A stretch of 64,000 nucleotides of DNA, taken from NCBI RefSeq assembly GCF_000701505.1, contig NZ_JNJB01000001.1:434001-498000 (forward strand), in the 5' to 3' direction. Below the pieces are notes generated by a model that did not search any database, was not told the origin of the DNA, and saw nothing but the letters and a program-made list of their open reading frames with translations. Positions 8,152 through 15,951 of this stretch are shown piece after piece. The stretch comes from Dyadobacter crusticola DSM 16708. GTDB lineage: Bacteria; Bacteroidota; Bacteroidia; Cytophagales; Spirosomataceae. The stretch's first letter is position 1; every line of letters begins with the position of its first letter. The translations under genes were made by a program, and so were the position numbers.

Positions 8152-8949
8152 TCAGGACAATTTGATTTTGGCAAGCTCAGAAAGGTGAGCCGGCGTAATA
8201 TCTGACAAGCAATCCAGAAATGCAATCTGGAACGAGCCGGGAAGCTTTGCATTGCGGTGGGCCAGTTCGCCGCAAACACCCATTGTGGCCGCAGCAGCTA
8301 TGGCGGCTTCAAAGGGATCAGCTACGATCGCTGCGTAGGCTCCGGCAATGGCGGAGGCGGAGCAGCCCATTCCGGTTACTTTCGTCATTAAAGCCACTCC
8401 ATTCGAAATGTAGGCGGTTTGTTCTCCTTTAACAATTACGTCGATGGCGCCGCTTACACTTACAACACAGCCAAACTGTCGGCTCAATGCGCGCGCTGCT
8501 TCGAGGCTGTCGGTAGAATTAGCGGTACTGTCAACCCCTTTTGTACGGATATTAGCACCGGCCAACGCCAGTATCTCCGACCCGTTTCCCCGGATAATTG
8601 CGGGCGGGGCGAGTTCCAGGAGCTCAGTCAAAGTCTGGTTCCGGTAGGTGGTTGCGCCGGCGCCGACGGGATCCAGCACGATGGGCTTCTTCAGTTCCGC
8701 GGCTTTCCGCATCGCGAGTTTCATACCGGCTACCCAGGGCGCGGATAATGTACCGATATTCACAACGAGCACACCCGCGATTGACACCATTTCTTCCACC
8801 TCTTCCACTGCATGCGCCATTACCGGGGATGCGCCAATTGCCAGCAATGCATTGGCTGTATAGTTCATCACCACGAAATTGGTAATGTTGTGCACCAGCG
8901 GGGCGGTACTCCTCAAATGGGCAAGGTTTTGTTCAAGATGAAAATCCAT
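8152..8949 (-). CDS. thiM: Hydroxyethylthiazole kinase
   Basis: ThiM phosphorylates salvaged hydroxyethylthiazole to the form used by ThiE. The 265-residue protein starts at the ATG at 8949. The family motifs LVHNITNFVVMN and TKVTGMGCSASAIAGA, the latter with the active-site Cys, are both clear. It is the first gene of the operon, about 100 bases after the TPP aptamer. With no thiC, thiG, thiS or thiH beside it, the operon as seen is for salvage rather than complete synthesis. Confidence 0.95.
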   Translation of the reverse strand: MDFHLEQNLAHLRSTAPLVHNITNFVVMNYTANALLAIGASPVMAHAVEEVEEMVSIAGVLVVNIGTLSAPWVAGMKLAMRKAAELKKPIVLDPVGAGATTYRNQTLTELLELAPPAIIRGNGSEILALAGANIRTKGVDSTANSTDSLEAARALSRQFGCVVSVSGAIDVIVKGEQTAYISNGVALMTKVTGMGCSASAIAGAYAAIVADPFEAAIAAAATMGVCGELAHRNAKLPGSFQIAFLDCLSDITPAHLSELAKIKLS

Positions 8950-9045
8950 AACAGTGTTTATTTAAAAACGGAACGGACAAATGGAGGGAGCGGCCGCGCA
9001 CTGGCGGGCTTTTTGTAAGGTATTGCAGATCACACGATCGCGCAC

Positions 9046-9124
9046 GCTTTTTCCTACGACAGTACCAACTGTTTCAGGTTCAAAGGGTATAAATCTCAGT
9101 CCTTAATTTGGACACCCCCAAAGC
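9046..9124 (-). promoter_or_regulatory. TPP riboswitch (THI element) of the thiM operon
   Basis: Read on the minus strand, the conserved aptamer parts appear in order: GGGGGTG, then CTGAGA, ACCC, GAACCTGA, a short P3-type hairpin (CAGT...ACTG), and TAGGAAA. The ends GCTTT and AAAGC close the P1 stem. This is the standard thiamin pyrophosphate aptamer, which usually lowers expression of thiamin genes when TPP is abundant. No clear terminator hairpin with a T-run lies between it and thiM at 8949, so control may act on translation. Confidence 0.9.
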
Positions 9125-9136
9125 CATTCTTAGTTA

Positions 9137-9144
9137 CGAAAGTA
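9137..9144 (-). promoter_or_regulatory. Candidate -7 element for the thiM operon
   Basis: The minus strand reads TACTTTCG, one base off the Bacteroidota TAnnTTTG element. The expected RNA start would be about 9130, just before the aptamer, which is the right place. No well-spaced TTTG -33 element is visible. Confidence 0.4.
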
Positions 9145-9219
9145 GTAGTTTTAAGGAGTTATAAAAAAACAATTCTCAACCAATCACGAACCGGATTTCG
9201 CATTTACAATAACCTGAAT

Positions 9220-9894
9220 ATGATTAAAGCAGCAATTTTTGACATGGACGGTCTCCTGATCGACTCAGAGCCAATGTGGCACCAGGCGGCCCAGGAAGTA
9301 ATGCAAAAAGTAAATTTTGAGATTACTGATGCACTTAAACTTCAAACCACCGGTTTATCGATCAAACTATTTCTTGATTTTTGCCACAAAATCCAGCCCT
9401 GGAACACGCCTTCTTTTGAAGAGCTTGAAAAAGAAATCCTCGAAAAGGCACATACATTGATACTCAACAATGCAGAGGCAATGCCGGGTGCAATTGAACT
9501 GCTGAAAACGCTTAAAGCCGAGGGTCTGAAACTGGCCGTAGCGTCTGCTTCTCACATGGAACTGATCGAAGGCGTGCTCGAAAGATTGAATATCACTGAA
9601 TTCTTCGATACCTGGCACTCCGGTGAGCTGGAAGAATTTACCAAACCGCACCCGGCTGTGTACCTGACCACCGCCAAAAAGCTGGGTGTACTTCCGGAAG
9701 AATGCATTGCATTCGAAGACTCGCACGCTGGATTGCGGTCGGCGCATGCGGCGGGAATGGTCACCATTTCGGTCCCAGCGGCGGAGGTTTTCAAAGATCC
9801 GAAATTTGATATGGCGCATTATAAAATCAGTTCGCTGGAAAAATATATATTGAGCGAAATGTCGGGCGTGCCAGCGAATGTGGTCGAGGATTAG
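9220..9894 (+). CDS. hxpB: HAD-superfamily sugar-phosphate phosphatase, HxpB/YniC-like
   Basis: A 224-residue subclass IA HAD hydrolase. The N-terminal AAIFDMDGLLIDSEP holds the nucleophile D8 and the acid D10. VASASHMEL gives the motif II Ser, KPHPAVYL the motif III Lys and FEDSHAG the motif IV acids. The pattern LIDSEPMWHQA together with QPWNTPS resembles E. coli HxpB (YniC), which dephosphorylates hexitol and 2-deoxyglucose phosphates. The substrate here is inferred. It is a single gene, followed by an unusual inverted decamer array rather than a plain terminator. Confidence 0.8.
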   Translation: MIKAAIFDMDGLLIDSEPMWHQAAQEVMQKVNFEITDALKLQTTGLSIKLFLDFCHKIQPWNTPSFEELEKEILEKAHTLILNNAEAMPGAIELLKTLKAEGLKLAVASASHMELIEGVLERLNITEFFDTWHSGELEEFTKPHPAVYLTTAKKLGVLPEECIAFEDSHAGLRSAHAAGMVTISVPAAEVFKDPKFDMAHYKISSLEKYILSEMSGVPANVVED

Positions 9895-9908
9895 AAGGGG
9901 GAGTTATT

Positions 9909-10067
9909 GTCATTGATTGTCATTTGTAGTCATTGATGGTCATTTGGTCAATGATTGTCACTTTTTTTTTCTTTTGAGAATTCAGCAATCAACTCAAAGC
10001 ATACCTTTCTCCAATGACCACAAATGACACAATGACTACGATTGACTCAATGACTACAACTATTGAC
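9909..10067. repeat. Decamer array with an inverted second arm
   Basis: The left arm has four in-register decamers from 9909 to 9948: GTCATTGATT, GTCATTTGTA, GTCATTGATG, GTCATTTGGT. They pair into two 20-base units that match at 17 of 20 positions. From about 10011 to 10067 the same motif recurs on the other strand (ATGACCACAA, ATGACAC, AATGACTAC, ATTGACTC and so on). The arms could form a long imperfect hairpin around a loop of about 50 bases containing a T-run. It fills the gap between hxpB and the histidine kinase. Confidence 0.7.
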
Positions 10068-10088
10068 TAAAAAACCATCAGCCCTTCC

Positions 10089-11429
10089 ATGATCGGACTT
10101 CGGCACTTTAGTATTATGATCATGATCAGGATAGCAGTTATTATCCTGAGCGTGATTGCACTGGCGTGGCTTGCTGCCAGGCATACCAATGAAATGCTCG
10201 TGTATGTGCTCGGAACCATTTTCATATTTGTACAAGCCTCGCTGCTATATCAGTATGTGACCAATGTAAACAGGAAGCTTACTTACTTCCTCGAATCGGT
10301 CCGCTATTCTGATTTTACGATCAATTTCCGGTCTGACAACAAAATGGGGCGTACTTTCAAGGAGCTTAACCAGCAATTCAATGAGGTACTGCACGCATTT
10401 CGTCAGGCGCGGGCGGAGAAGGAAGCGAACCTGCAATATCTGAATACCATCGTGCAGCACATTGGTACAGGGTTGATCACTTTCGACAGTACGGGCCAGG
10501 TTAACCTGATCAACAATGCGGCCTTGCGGATGCTCGGTATTTACCGGCTACACCAGCTCGTTGAGCTGAAAGACAAGCACCCGCGCCTCTACGAGCTGCT
10601 TTCCAATCTGAACAGCGGCGTGCGTGAACTCTACCGTACTCCGTCAGACCAGCCGCTTGCATTGCAGGGTGCGGCGATTCAGTTGCGGGGTATGTGGGTC
10701 AGGATTGTGGTTTTACAAAATATCCAGACAGAATTACAGCAGCAGGAGGTAGAATCCTGGCAAAACCTGACGCGGGTTCTACGTCACGAGATCATGAATT
10801 CCATGACGCCGATCGTGTCGCTGGTAGGTACCATGCGGCTGATCGTGAATGAGGATATCGAAAAATCCACCAGCGACCAGGAGGCTGTTAATGACTTGAA
10901 AGAAGCATTATCGACCCTCGAAAAGCGGAGTAAGGGTATGATGCAGTTCGTGAATGCGTACCGCGATTTTACTACATTGCCGAAACCAGTTTTCGCGAGC
11001 CACGGTGTTGCCGAGCTTTTACAGGAAGTATTGCAGCTGCTGCAAACGGACCTGACGAAGTCGGGTGTTTTGTGGAAGCTTTCCGTAAAACCCGAGAACC
11101 TGATGGTCAAAGCCGACGCTGACCAGATTCAGCAGGTTTTGATCAACCTCGTTAAAAATGCCTCTGAATCATTCTCGGCTCAAACAGATCGCCTCATCAA
11201 ACTCACTGCTTACCAGACCGATAATACTGTAATGATCGAGGTAGCCGACAATGGAGACGGTATCGAGCCAGAGGCGATCGAGAACATTTTCATTCCTTTC
11301 TATACAACCAAAAAAACGGGCTCAGGAATTGGGTTAAGTCTCTCCCGACAAATTTTACAGCAGCATAACGGTCAGCTCAATGTGACTTCCGAGGTAGGAA
11401 AAGGCACTACTTTCACGCTTATAATTTAA
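10089..11429 (+). CDS. Membrane sensor histidine kinase, NtrY-like, orphan
   Basis: A 446-residue kinase. Two N-terminal transmembrane helices (about 11-27 and 33-51) are followed by a linker, a PAS-like domain (about 115-175), and a dimerisation domain with the phospho-accepting His at H233 in VLRHEIMNSMTPI. The ATP-binding domain shows NLVKNASES, DNGDGIEPE and TGSGIGLSLSRQI. The RHEIMNSMTP motif is typical of NtrY-like kinases, whose usual partner is an NtrC-type activator. No response regulator gene is adjacent, so the partner is elsewhere or unknown. An alternative start lies ten codons later. Confidence 0.85.
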   Translation: MIGLRHFSIMIMIRIAVIILSVIALAWLAARHTNEMLVYVLGTIFIFVQASLLYQYVTNVNRKLTYFLESVRYSDFTINFRSDNKMGRTFKELNQQFNEVLHAFRQARAEKEANLQYLNTIVQHIGTGLITFDSTGQVNLINNAALRMLGIYRLHQLVELKDKHPRLYELLSNLNSGVRELYRTPSDQPLALQGAAIQLRGMWVRIVVLQNIQTELQQQEVESWQNLTRVLRHEIMNSMTPIVSLVGTMRLIVNEDIEKSTSDQEAVNDLKEALSTLEKRSKGMMQFVNAYRDFTTLPKPVFASHGVAELLQEVLQLLQTDLTKSGVLWKLSVKPENLMVKADADQIQQVLINLVKNASESFSAQTDRLIKLTAYQTDNTVMIEVADNGDGIEPEAIENIFIPFYTTKKTGSGIGLSLSRQILQQHNGQLNVTSEVGKGTTFTLII

Positions 11430-11460
11430 TTAGCGGTGCATCATTAACTTCCAACCATTT

Positions 11461-11496
11461 ACACATTAAACAGGTCTTTCAGAAAACTTAATGTGT
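11461..11496 (+). promoter_or_regulatory. Inverted repeat just upstream of the lipoprotein start
   Basis: ACACATTAA at 11461-11469 and TTAATGTGT at 11488-11496 are exact complements with an 18-base loop. The repeat ends five bases before the ATG at 11502. It could be an operator or a leader hairpin; no regulator is identifiable. Confidence 0.4.
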
Positions 11497-11501
11497 TTAT
11501 A

Positions 11502-11954
11502 ATGAAAAAGCTTCTGATCCTGATTGCCGGTGTAGGTGCTATTTTTTCCTGCCAGAATAATTCTATAGATAAAAACGAATACATCTCGTACAAGGAAACG
11601 ATCACAATTAATGATGTACCGAAGGCCACGCTGACATTTTTTGACTACGCGGATGGCCGCTGCCCTGAGGATGTCAACTGCATCTGGGGAGGCTACGCTT
11701 TGGTGGACCTGGAATTAACGGGCGTAACCGAGCAAGGCAGGATTAATGAACATGTGGAGATGTGCCTCGGCGAATGCAATTTTGTCCGTAAAGACAGTAC
11801 TCAGGCAGCCCGCGTGGTGAATGACACCGTAGTCAAATCGTTTGGGGGACAACAATACAAACTCATACTTTCCGCATTAGAACCGGGACGAACCCTCGAC
11901 AGCGTGCGTCAAAAAGAAGTTCGCCGGATTAAACTGAAAGTGGAGAAATTGTAA
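11502..11954 (+). CDS. Small lipoprotein of unknown function
   Basis: A 150-residue protein starting at the ATG at 11502. The N-terminus MKKLLILIAGVGAIFSC is a lipoprotein signal with the lipidated Cys at position 17. The mature part is likely beta-rich and contains several Cys: DGRCPEDVNCIWGGYALVDL, then EMCLGECNF. The GRCPEDVNCIWGG motif is typical of a recurring Bacteroidota lipoprotein family for which I know no function. It converges with the permease gene with seven bases between them, so no separate terminator is visible. Confidence 0.75.
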   Translation: MKKLLILIAGVGAIFSCQNNSIDKNEYISYKETITINDVPKATLTFFDYADGRCPEDVNCIWGGYALVDLELTGVTEQGRINEHVEMCLGECNFVRKDSTQAARVVNDTVVKSFGGQQYKLILSALEPGRTLDSVRQKEVRRIKLKVEKL

Positions 11955-11961
11955 GCTGCTG

Positions 11962-13647
11962 CTACCGGGCCAATTTGCTTCTTCTATATCCGTAGCTGAA
12001 ATAAATCACCAGCCCAATCGCCAGCCAGATCACGAAAATCAGCCAGTTGGAGGAACCGAGTTCGGTCATTAGATAAAGGTTTGTCAGGATACCCGCTACG
12101 GGCAGGATTGAGAAGTTGTGTTTGAAGCTCAACACCGAAAAAACTGCCCAGGTAATCCAGAAAATGATTGTCAGCAGCTTGTGCTCAATAATTTCAGCGC
12201 CCGACAATTTGTCCCATTCAGCAATCACCTCCTGACCGTACAAGGCGAGCCCGGCAACGGCAATCACAAACAACAACCCTACCAGGTATTTCCCATTCAG
12301 ATAAGGCACCTTAAACTTCGACTGCGCTGAAATGCCTTTGTGATCCAGGTAAAGAACGCCACCGCATACCAGAATGAAGGCGAAGAAGGTACCCACGCTG
12401 GTCAGGTCCACGAAGAAATCCATTTTGAAAAACAATGCGGGAATACCTACTACGAACCCCGTAACGATCGTGGCAAATGAGGGTGTCTGGTATTTAGGGT
12501 GAATTTTAGAGAACCTCTTCCACAACAAACCGTCGCGGCTCATGGTCATCCAGATCCTCGGCTGCCCCAGCTGGTAAACCAGCAATGCACTTGTAATTGC
12601 AATGACGGAGCTGACCGAAATAACGCCGGCCATAAAGTCCAGTCCGTTTTGCTGAAAAACGAATGCAAGCGGATCGCTTACTTTCAGCTCTTTATAATTG
12701 ACCATTCCCGTTAGAACAAGCGTGATCAATACGTATAAAATGGTGCAGATCACCAGACAATAGATCATCGCGCGCGGCATGTCACGCTGCGGGTTTTTAC
12801 ATTCTTCTGCGGTTGTAGAAATGGAGTCAAAACCTATGAATGCAAAGAAAACGGCGGCTACTCCGCTCAGTACACCCTTGGCTCCATTGGGCGCAAATGG
12901 CGACCAGTTTTCAGGTTTTACGTAAAAGGCCCCGGCGAGAATTACCAGCAGCACCACCCCTATTTTTAAAACAACCATAATATTACTCGCTGTACGCGAT
13001 TCGCGGATCCCGATGTAAACCAATGCGGTGATCAGCAATGTAACCAGTCCGGCAGGAAGGTTGAGCATGATCGCGAAGTCGCCGATGCGGGGAGCTGTTT
13101 CGTAAGCAGTAGCAGCAAATTGTTCGTAGCTCGACAACTCCGCGGCGCCGGCGGTTTGCAGCTTGCTATATGCTTCAAATGCACTTTCCTGGTTGATCGT
13201 GAGCCAGCCTGGCAATGTGATCCCGAAACCTTTGAGCATACTCACAAAGTACTCCGACCACGATATGGCGACGACCATATTGGACACCGCATATTCGAGA
13301 ATAAGCGCCCAGCCGATGATCCACGCGAAGAGCTCGCCGAAAGCAACGTATGCGTACGTGTAGGCACTACCGGATACGGGAACCGTACTGGCAAACTGTG
13401 CGTAAGACAATGCAGTGAACACACACGCAATGGCCGTAAAAACAAAAAGTAGCGAAACAGCCGGGCCGCCATTGTAGCTCGCCAGACCAATTGTACTGAA
13501 AATCCCTGCTCCTACGATTGCCGCAATTCCAAGCGATACCAGGTCCCTGACTCCCAGGATTTTTGCTAATCCACCTTCATTGGTATGTGCATCTTTGAGA
13601 ATTTGTTCAACCGTTTTTTTTCGGAATAGCGAAGAATTTTGTTTCAT
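11962..13647 (-). CDS. APC-family amino acid permease, cationic amino acid transporter type
   Basis: A 561-residue inner-membrane transporter with about 12-14 transmembrane helices. The N-terminal GIAAIVGAGIFSTIGLASYNGGPAV-type segment carries the G-A-G-I-F unwound helix of the amino acid-polyamine-cation superfamily. FFAFIGFDSISTTAEECKNP is the helix 6 substrate region typical of the CAT/YfnA group. The exact amino acid is unknown. A hydrophilic stretch around residues 150-190 is longer than usual. Single gene, convergent with the lipoprotein. Confidence 0.88.
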   Translation of the reverse strand: MKQNSSLFRKKTVEQILKDAHTNEGGLAKILGVRDLVSLGIAAIVGAGIFSTIGLASYNGGPAVSLLFVFTAIACVFTALSYAQFASTVPVSGSAYTYAYVAFGELFAWIIGWALILEYAVSNMVVAISWSEYFVSMLKGFGITLPGWLTINQESAFEAYSKLQTAGAAELSSYEQFAATAYETAPRIGDFAIMLNLPAGLVTLLITALVYIGIRESRTASNIMVVLKIGVVLLVILAGAFYVKPENWSPFAPNGAKGVLSGVAAVFFAFIGFDSISTTAEECKNPQRDMPRAMIYCLVICTILYVLITLVLTGMVNYKELKVSDPLAFVFQQNGLDFMAGVISVSSVIAITSALLVYQLGQPRIWMTMSRDGLLWKRFSKIHPKYQTPSFATIVTGFVVGIPALFFKMDFFVDLTSVGTFFAFILVCGGVLYLDHKGISAQSKFKVPYLNGKYLVGLLFVIAVAGLALYGQEVIAEWDKLSGAEIIEHKLLTIIFWITWAVFSVLSFKHNFSILPVAGILTNLYLMTELGSSNWLIFVIWLAIGLVIYFSYGYRRSKLAR

Positions 13648-13844
13648 GCAGGAGCTGATTTACCTTGTATCGGAATGCGATAAGTTGGGCTAAAATAAAG
13701 ATATTCTCAGCTCATCTGCGCACTTCATTGCAAATTTGTTTGAAATCGGCTGTTATTTCAGAAGAAAATTCTTGCTTTATAAATCAAACCGAAGAAGATT
13801 GTGTTATCGATCTGATTCAAGATTACCCTTTCCGCACCAGCCAC

Positions 13845-14624
13845 ATGAAATTGACCATTACATTCCTGCTTTTAGCATTCGTTACGCCTTTTACATTCGC
13901 TCAAAAAAGCAAAGCTTACACCACCGCCCAGGCGCATTCACACAATGACTATACGCGACGAAAACCTTTCTTCGATGCTTATGAACAACAGTTCGGATCC
14001 ATTGAAGCGGATTTGTATCTCGTGCAAGACAGTCTTTATGTGGCGCATGAAATGAAGGAGATCAATCCTAAAAAAACTTTCGCCGCACTTTACCTTCAAC
14101 CTATTTTGGAACAAGCAGGCAAAAACAGCGGCAAGATCTACCCGCAGGATATGCCGCTGCAGTTGCTGATCGACCTGAAAACGCCGGGTGAAGAAACCCT
14201 GGCCGCATTGATCAAACAGCTGGAACCGCACAAAGCGATATTTGCTCCCGAAGGTTCGGTCAAAATCGTGATCAGCGGAAACGTGCCTGAGCCCGCCAAA
14301 TTCGAGAGCTATCCTGCATTCATTTACTTCGACGGACGCCCGGAAATCAACTACACACCTGCGCAAATGCACAAAATCGGTCTGATCAGCCAGGCATTTC
14401 AGAAATACTCGCGCTGGAACGGAGAAGGTGCAATTCCCGAGAAAGAGAAGAAAAACCTGATGAAAATGATCAACCAGGTTCATGATATGGGCAAAAAAGT
14501 AAGGATTTGGGCAACGCCCGATAATATCAATTCCTGGCGCACGCTCATGTCGATGAATGTCGACTACCTGAACACCGACAAGGTCAGGGAAATGGGCGAT
14601 TACCTGCGCACTGCCCCGAGATAA
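13845..14624 (+). CDS. Secreted glycerophosphodiester phosphodiesterase / PI-PLC-like protein
   Basis: A 259-residue protein starting at the ATG at 13845, with signal peptide MKLTITFLLLAFVTPFTFA; the open frame upstream to 13665 is not credible as protein. The fold is the PLC-like phosphodiesterase TIM barrel. Conserved residues are seen in AHSHNDY, SIEADLYLV and YVAHE, the family's His and acidic positions. VRIWATPDN and DYLNTDKV close the barrel. It would act in the periplasm on phospholipid head-group diesters. The ethanolamine-type permease starts 25 bases downstream, suggesting a shared transcript and a linked role. Confidence 0.8.
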   Translation: MKLTITFLLLAFVTPFTFAQKSKAYTTAQAHSHNDYTRRKPFFDAYEQQFGSIEADLYLVQDSLYVAHEMKEINPKKTFAALYLQPILEQAGKNSGKIYPQDMPLQLLIDLKTPGEETLAALIKQLEPHKAIFAPEGSVKIVISGNVPEPAKFESYPAFIYFDGRPEINYTPAQMHKIGLISQAFQKYSRWNGEGAIPEKEKKNLMKMINQVHDMGKKVRIWATPDNINSWRTLMSMNVDYLNTDKVREMGDYLRTAPR

Positions 14625-14648
14625 TGTTGAATCACTAACCTGAACCCG

Positions 14649-15950
14649 ATGTCCTCTGAACAAACTGCCTCTCTCAAAAAAGTATTGAAGCCCATTCACC
14701 TCTGGGCAATTGCGGTCGGACTGGTTATTTCAGGTGAGTATTTTGGCTGGAATTATGGCTGGGGAGTCTCGGGAACGATCGGTTTCCTGATTGCCACGCT
14801 CATAGTCACGGTGATGTACGTGACCTTCATTTTCAGCTTTACCGAGCTGACAACCTCCATTCCGCAGGCTGGCGGGCCATTTTCTTACGCGCACCGGGCA
14901 TTTGGCTGGTGGGGCGGATTGATTGCAGGCTACGCCACGCTGGTCGAGTTCCTGGTCACGCCTACTGCCATTGCATTTGCATTGGGCAGCTACTCTCATT
15001 TTTTGTATCCGCAGCTTGAAGTACTTCACGTCGCATTCGGGTGTTACCTGATTTTCATTGTGATCAATTTGTTGGGGATCAAAGAATCGGCCATGTTTTC
15101 GCTGGTGGTTACACTGCTGGCAGTGGGCGAGCTGCTGATCTACATCGGCATTATTGCCCCGCATTTCTCTTATGAGACTTACGTGACAGACCCGATGCCG
15201 TTTGGCTGGCCTGGCGTTTTTGCTGCGCTTCCATTTGCGATCTGGTTTTATCTGGCCATTGAAGGTGTAGCCATGGTAGCCGAAGAGGTCGAAGATCCGA
15301 AGCGTACTATTTCGAGAGGGTACATATATGGTATCCTTACACTGGTGGTACTTGCGCTGGCAGTGATGATATTTACAGGTGGTATCGCGCCCTGGCAGTC
15401 ACTGAGTGAGATCGACTACCCACTTCCTGCCGCTCTGGGCATTGTGCTGGGTCGCGACAGCGGACTTACGCAGCTTTTTGCCAGCCTCGGTCTCTTCGGC
15501 TTAATCGCCTCTTTTCATGGAACAGTAATCGGCTATTCCCGGCAGATTTTTGCATTGGCAAGAAGCGGGTATCTTCCTTCCTTTCTGGGCAATGTAAATG
15601 CGCGCTTTCAAACGCCGCATTGGGCGCTGCTCGCAGGTGGAAGCGCCGGGTGCGCTGCTTTGCTCCTCGGCACTACCGATCAGGTGATCATTTTGGCTGC
15701 ATTGGGCGCAGTGGTGATGTACATGATCAGTATGTTCGCACTGTTTGCCTTGCGGAGAAAAGAACCTGCGCTGGACAGACCGTTTGAAGTCCCTGCTTAC
15801 CCTTACTTTCCGGCAGTCGCACTCCTGCTTTCCAGCGTCTGTCTTGTGGCGATTGTTTATTATAATGTCGCATTAAGCCTATGGTTTTTCGGCGGACTGG
15901 CGGTGGTTACATTGCTCTTTATCCTTTCAGGCCGTTACAAAACGCATTAA
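14649..15950 (+). CDS. eat: Ethanolamine-type APC permease
   Basis: A 433-residue transporter with about 12 helices. The first helix, GLVISGEYFGWNYGWG, is the hallmark of the ethanolamine permease branch of the APC superfamily rather than ordinary amino acid permeases. GGPFSYAHRAFGWWGG and AIEGVAMVAEEVEDPKRTI also fit. It probably imports ethanolamine or a similar small amine. It follows the phosphodiesterase gene by 25 bases in the same direction. No ethanolamine ammonia-lyase genes are in the window, so the fate of the substrate is unseen. It converges with the next receptor gene with one base between. Confidence 0.8.
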   Translation: MSSEQTASLKKVLKPIHLWAIAVGLVISGEYFGWNYGWGVSGTIGFLIATLIVTVMYVTFIFSFTELTTSIPQAGGPFSYAHRAFGWWGGLIAGYATLVEFLVTPTAIAFALGSYSHFLYPQLEVLHVAFGCYLIFIVINLLGIKESAMFSLVVTLLAVGELLIYIGIIAPHFSYETYVTDPMPFGWPGVFAALPFAIWFYLAIEGVAMVAEEVEDPKRTISRGYIYGILTLVVLALAVMIFTGGIAPWQSLSEIDYPLPAALGIVLGRDSGLTQLFASLGLFGLIASFHGTVIGYSRQIFALARSGYLPSFLGNVNARFQTPHWALLAGGSAGCAALLLGTTDQVIILAALGAVVMYMISMFALFALRRKEPALDRPFEVPAYPYFPAVALLLSSVCLVAIVYYNVALSLWFFGGLAVVTLLFILSGRYKTH

Positions 15951-15951
15951 T

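Noticed and set aside
9367..9819. 150-codon open frame opposite hxpB
   Set aside because: It is an antisense shadow of a conserved HAD gene.
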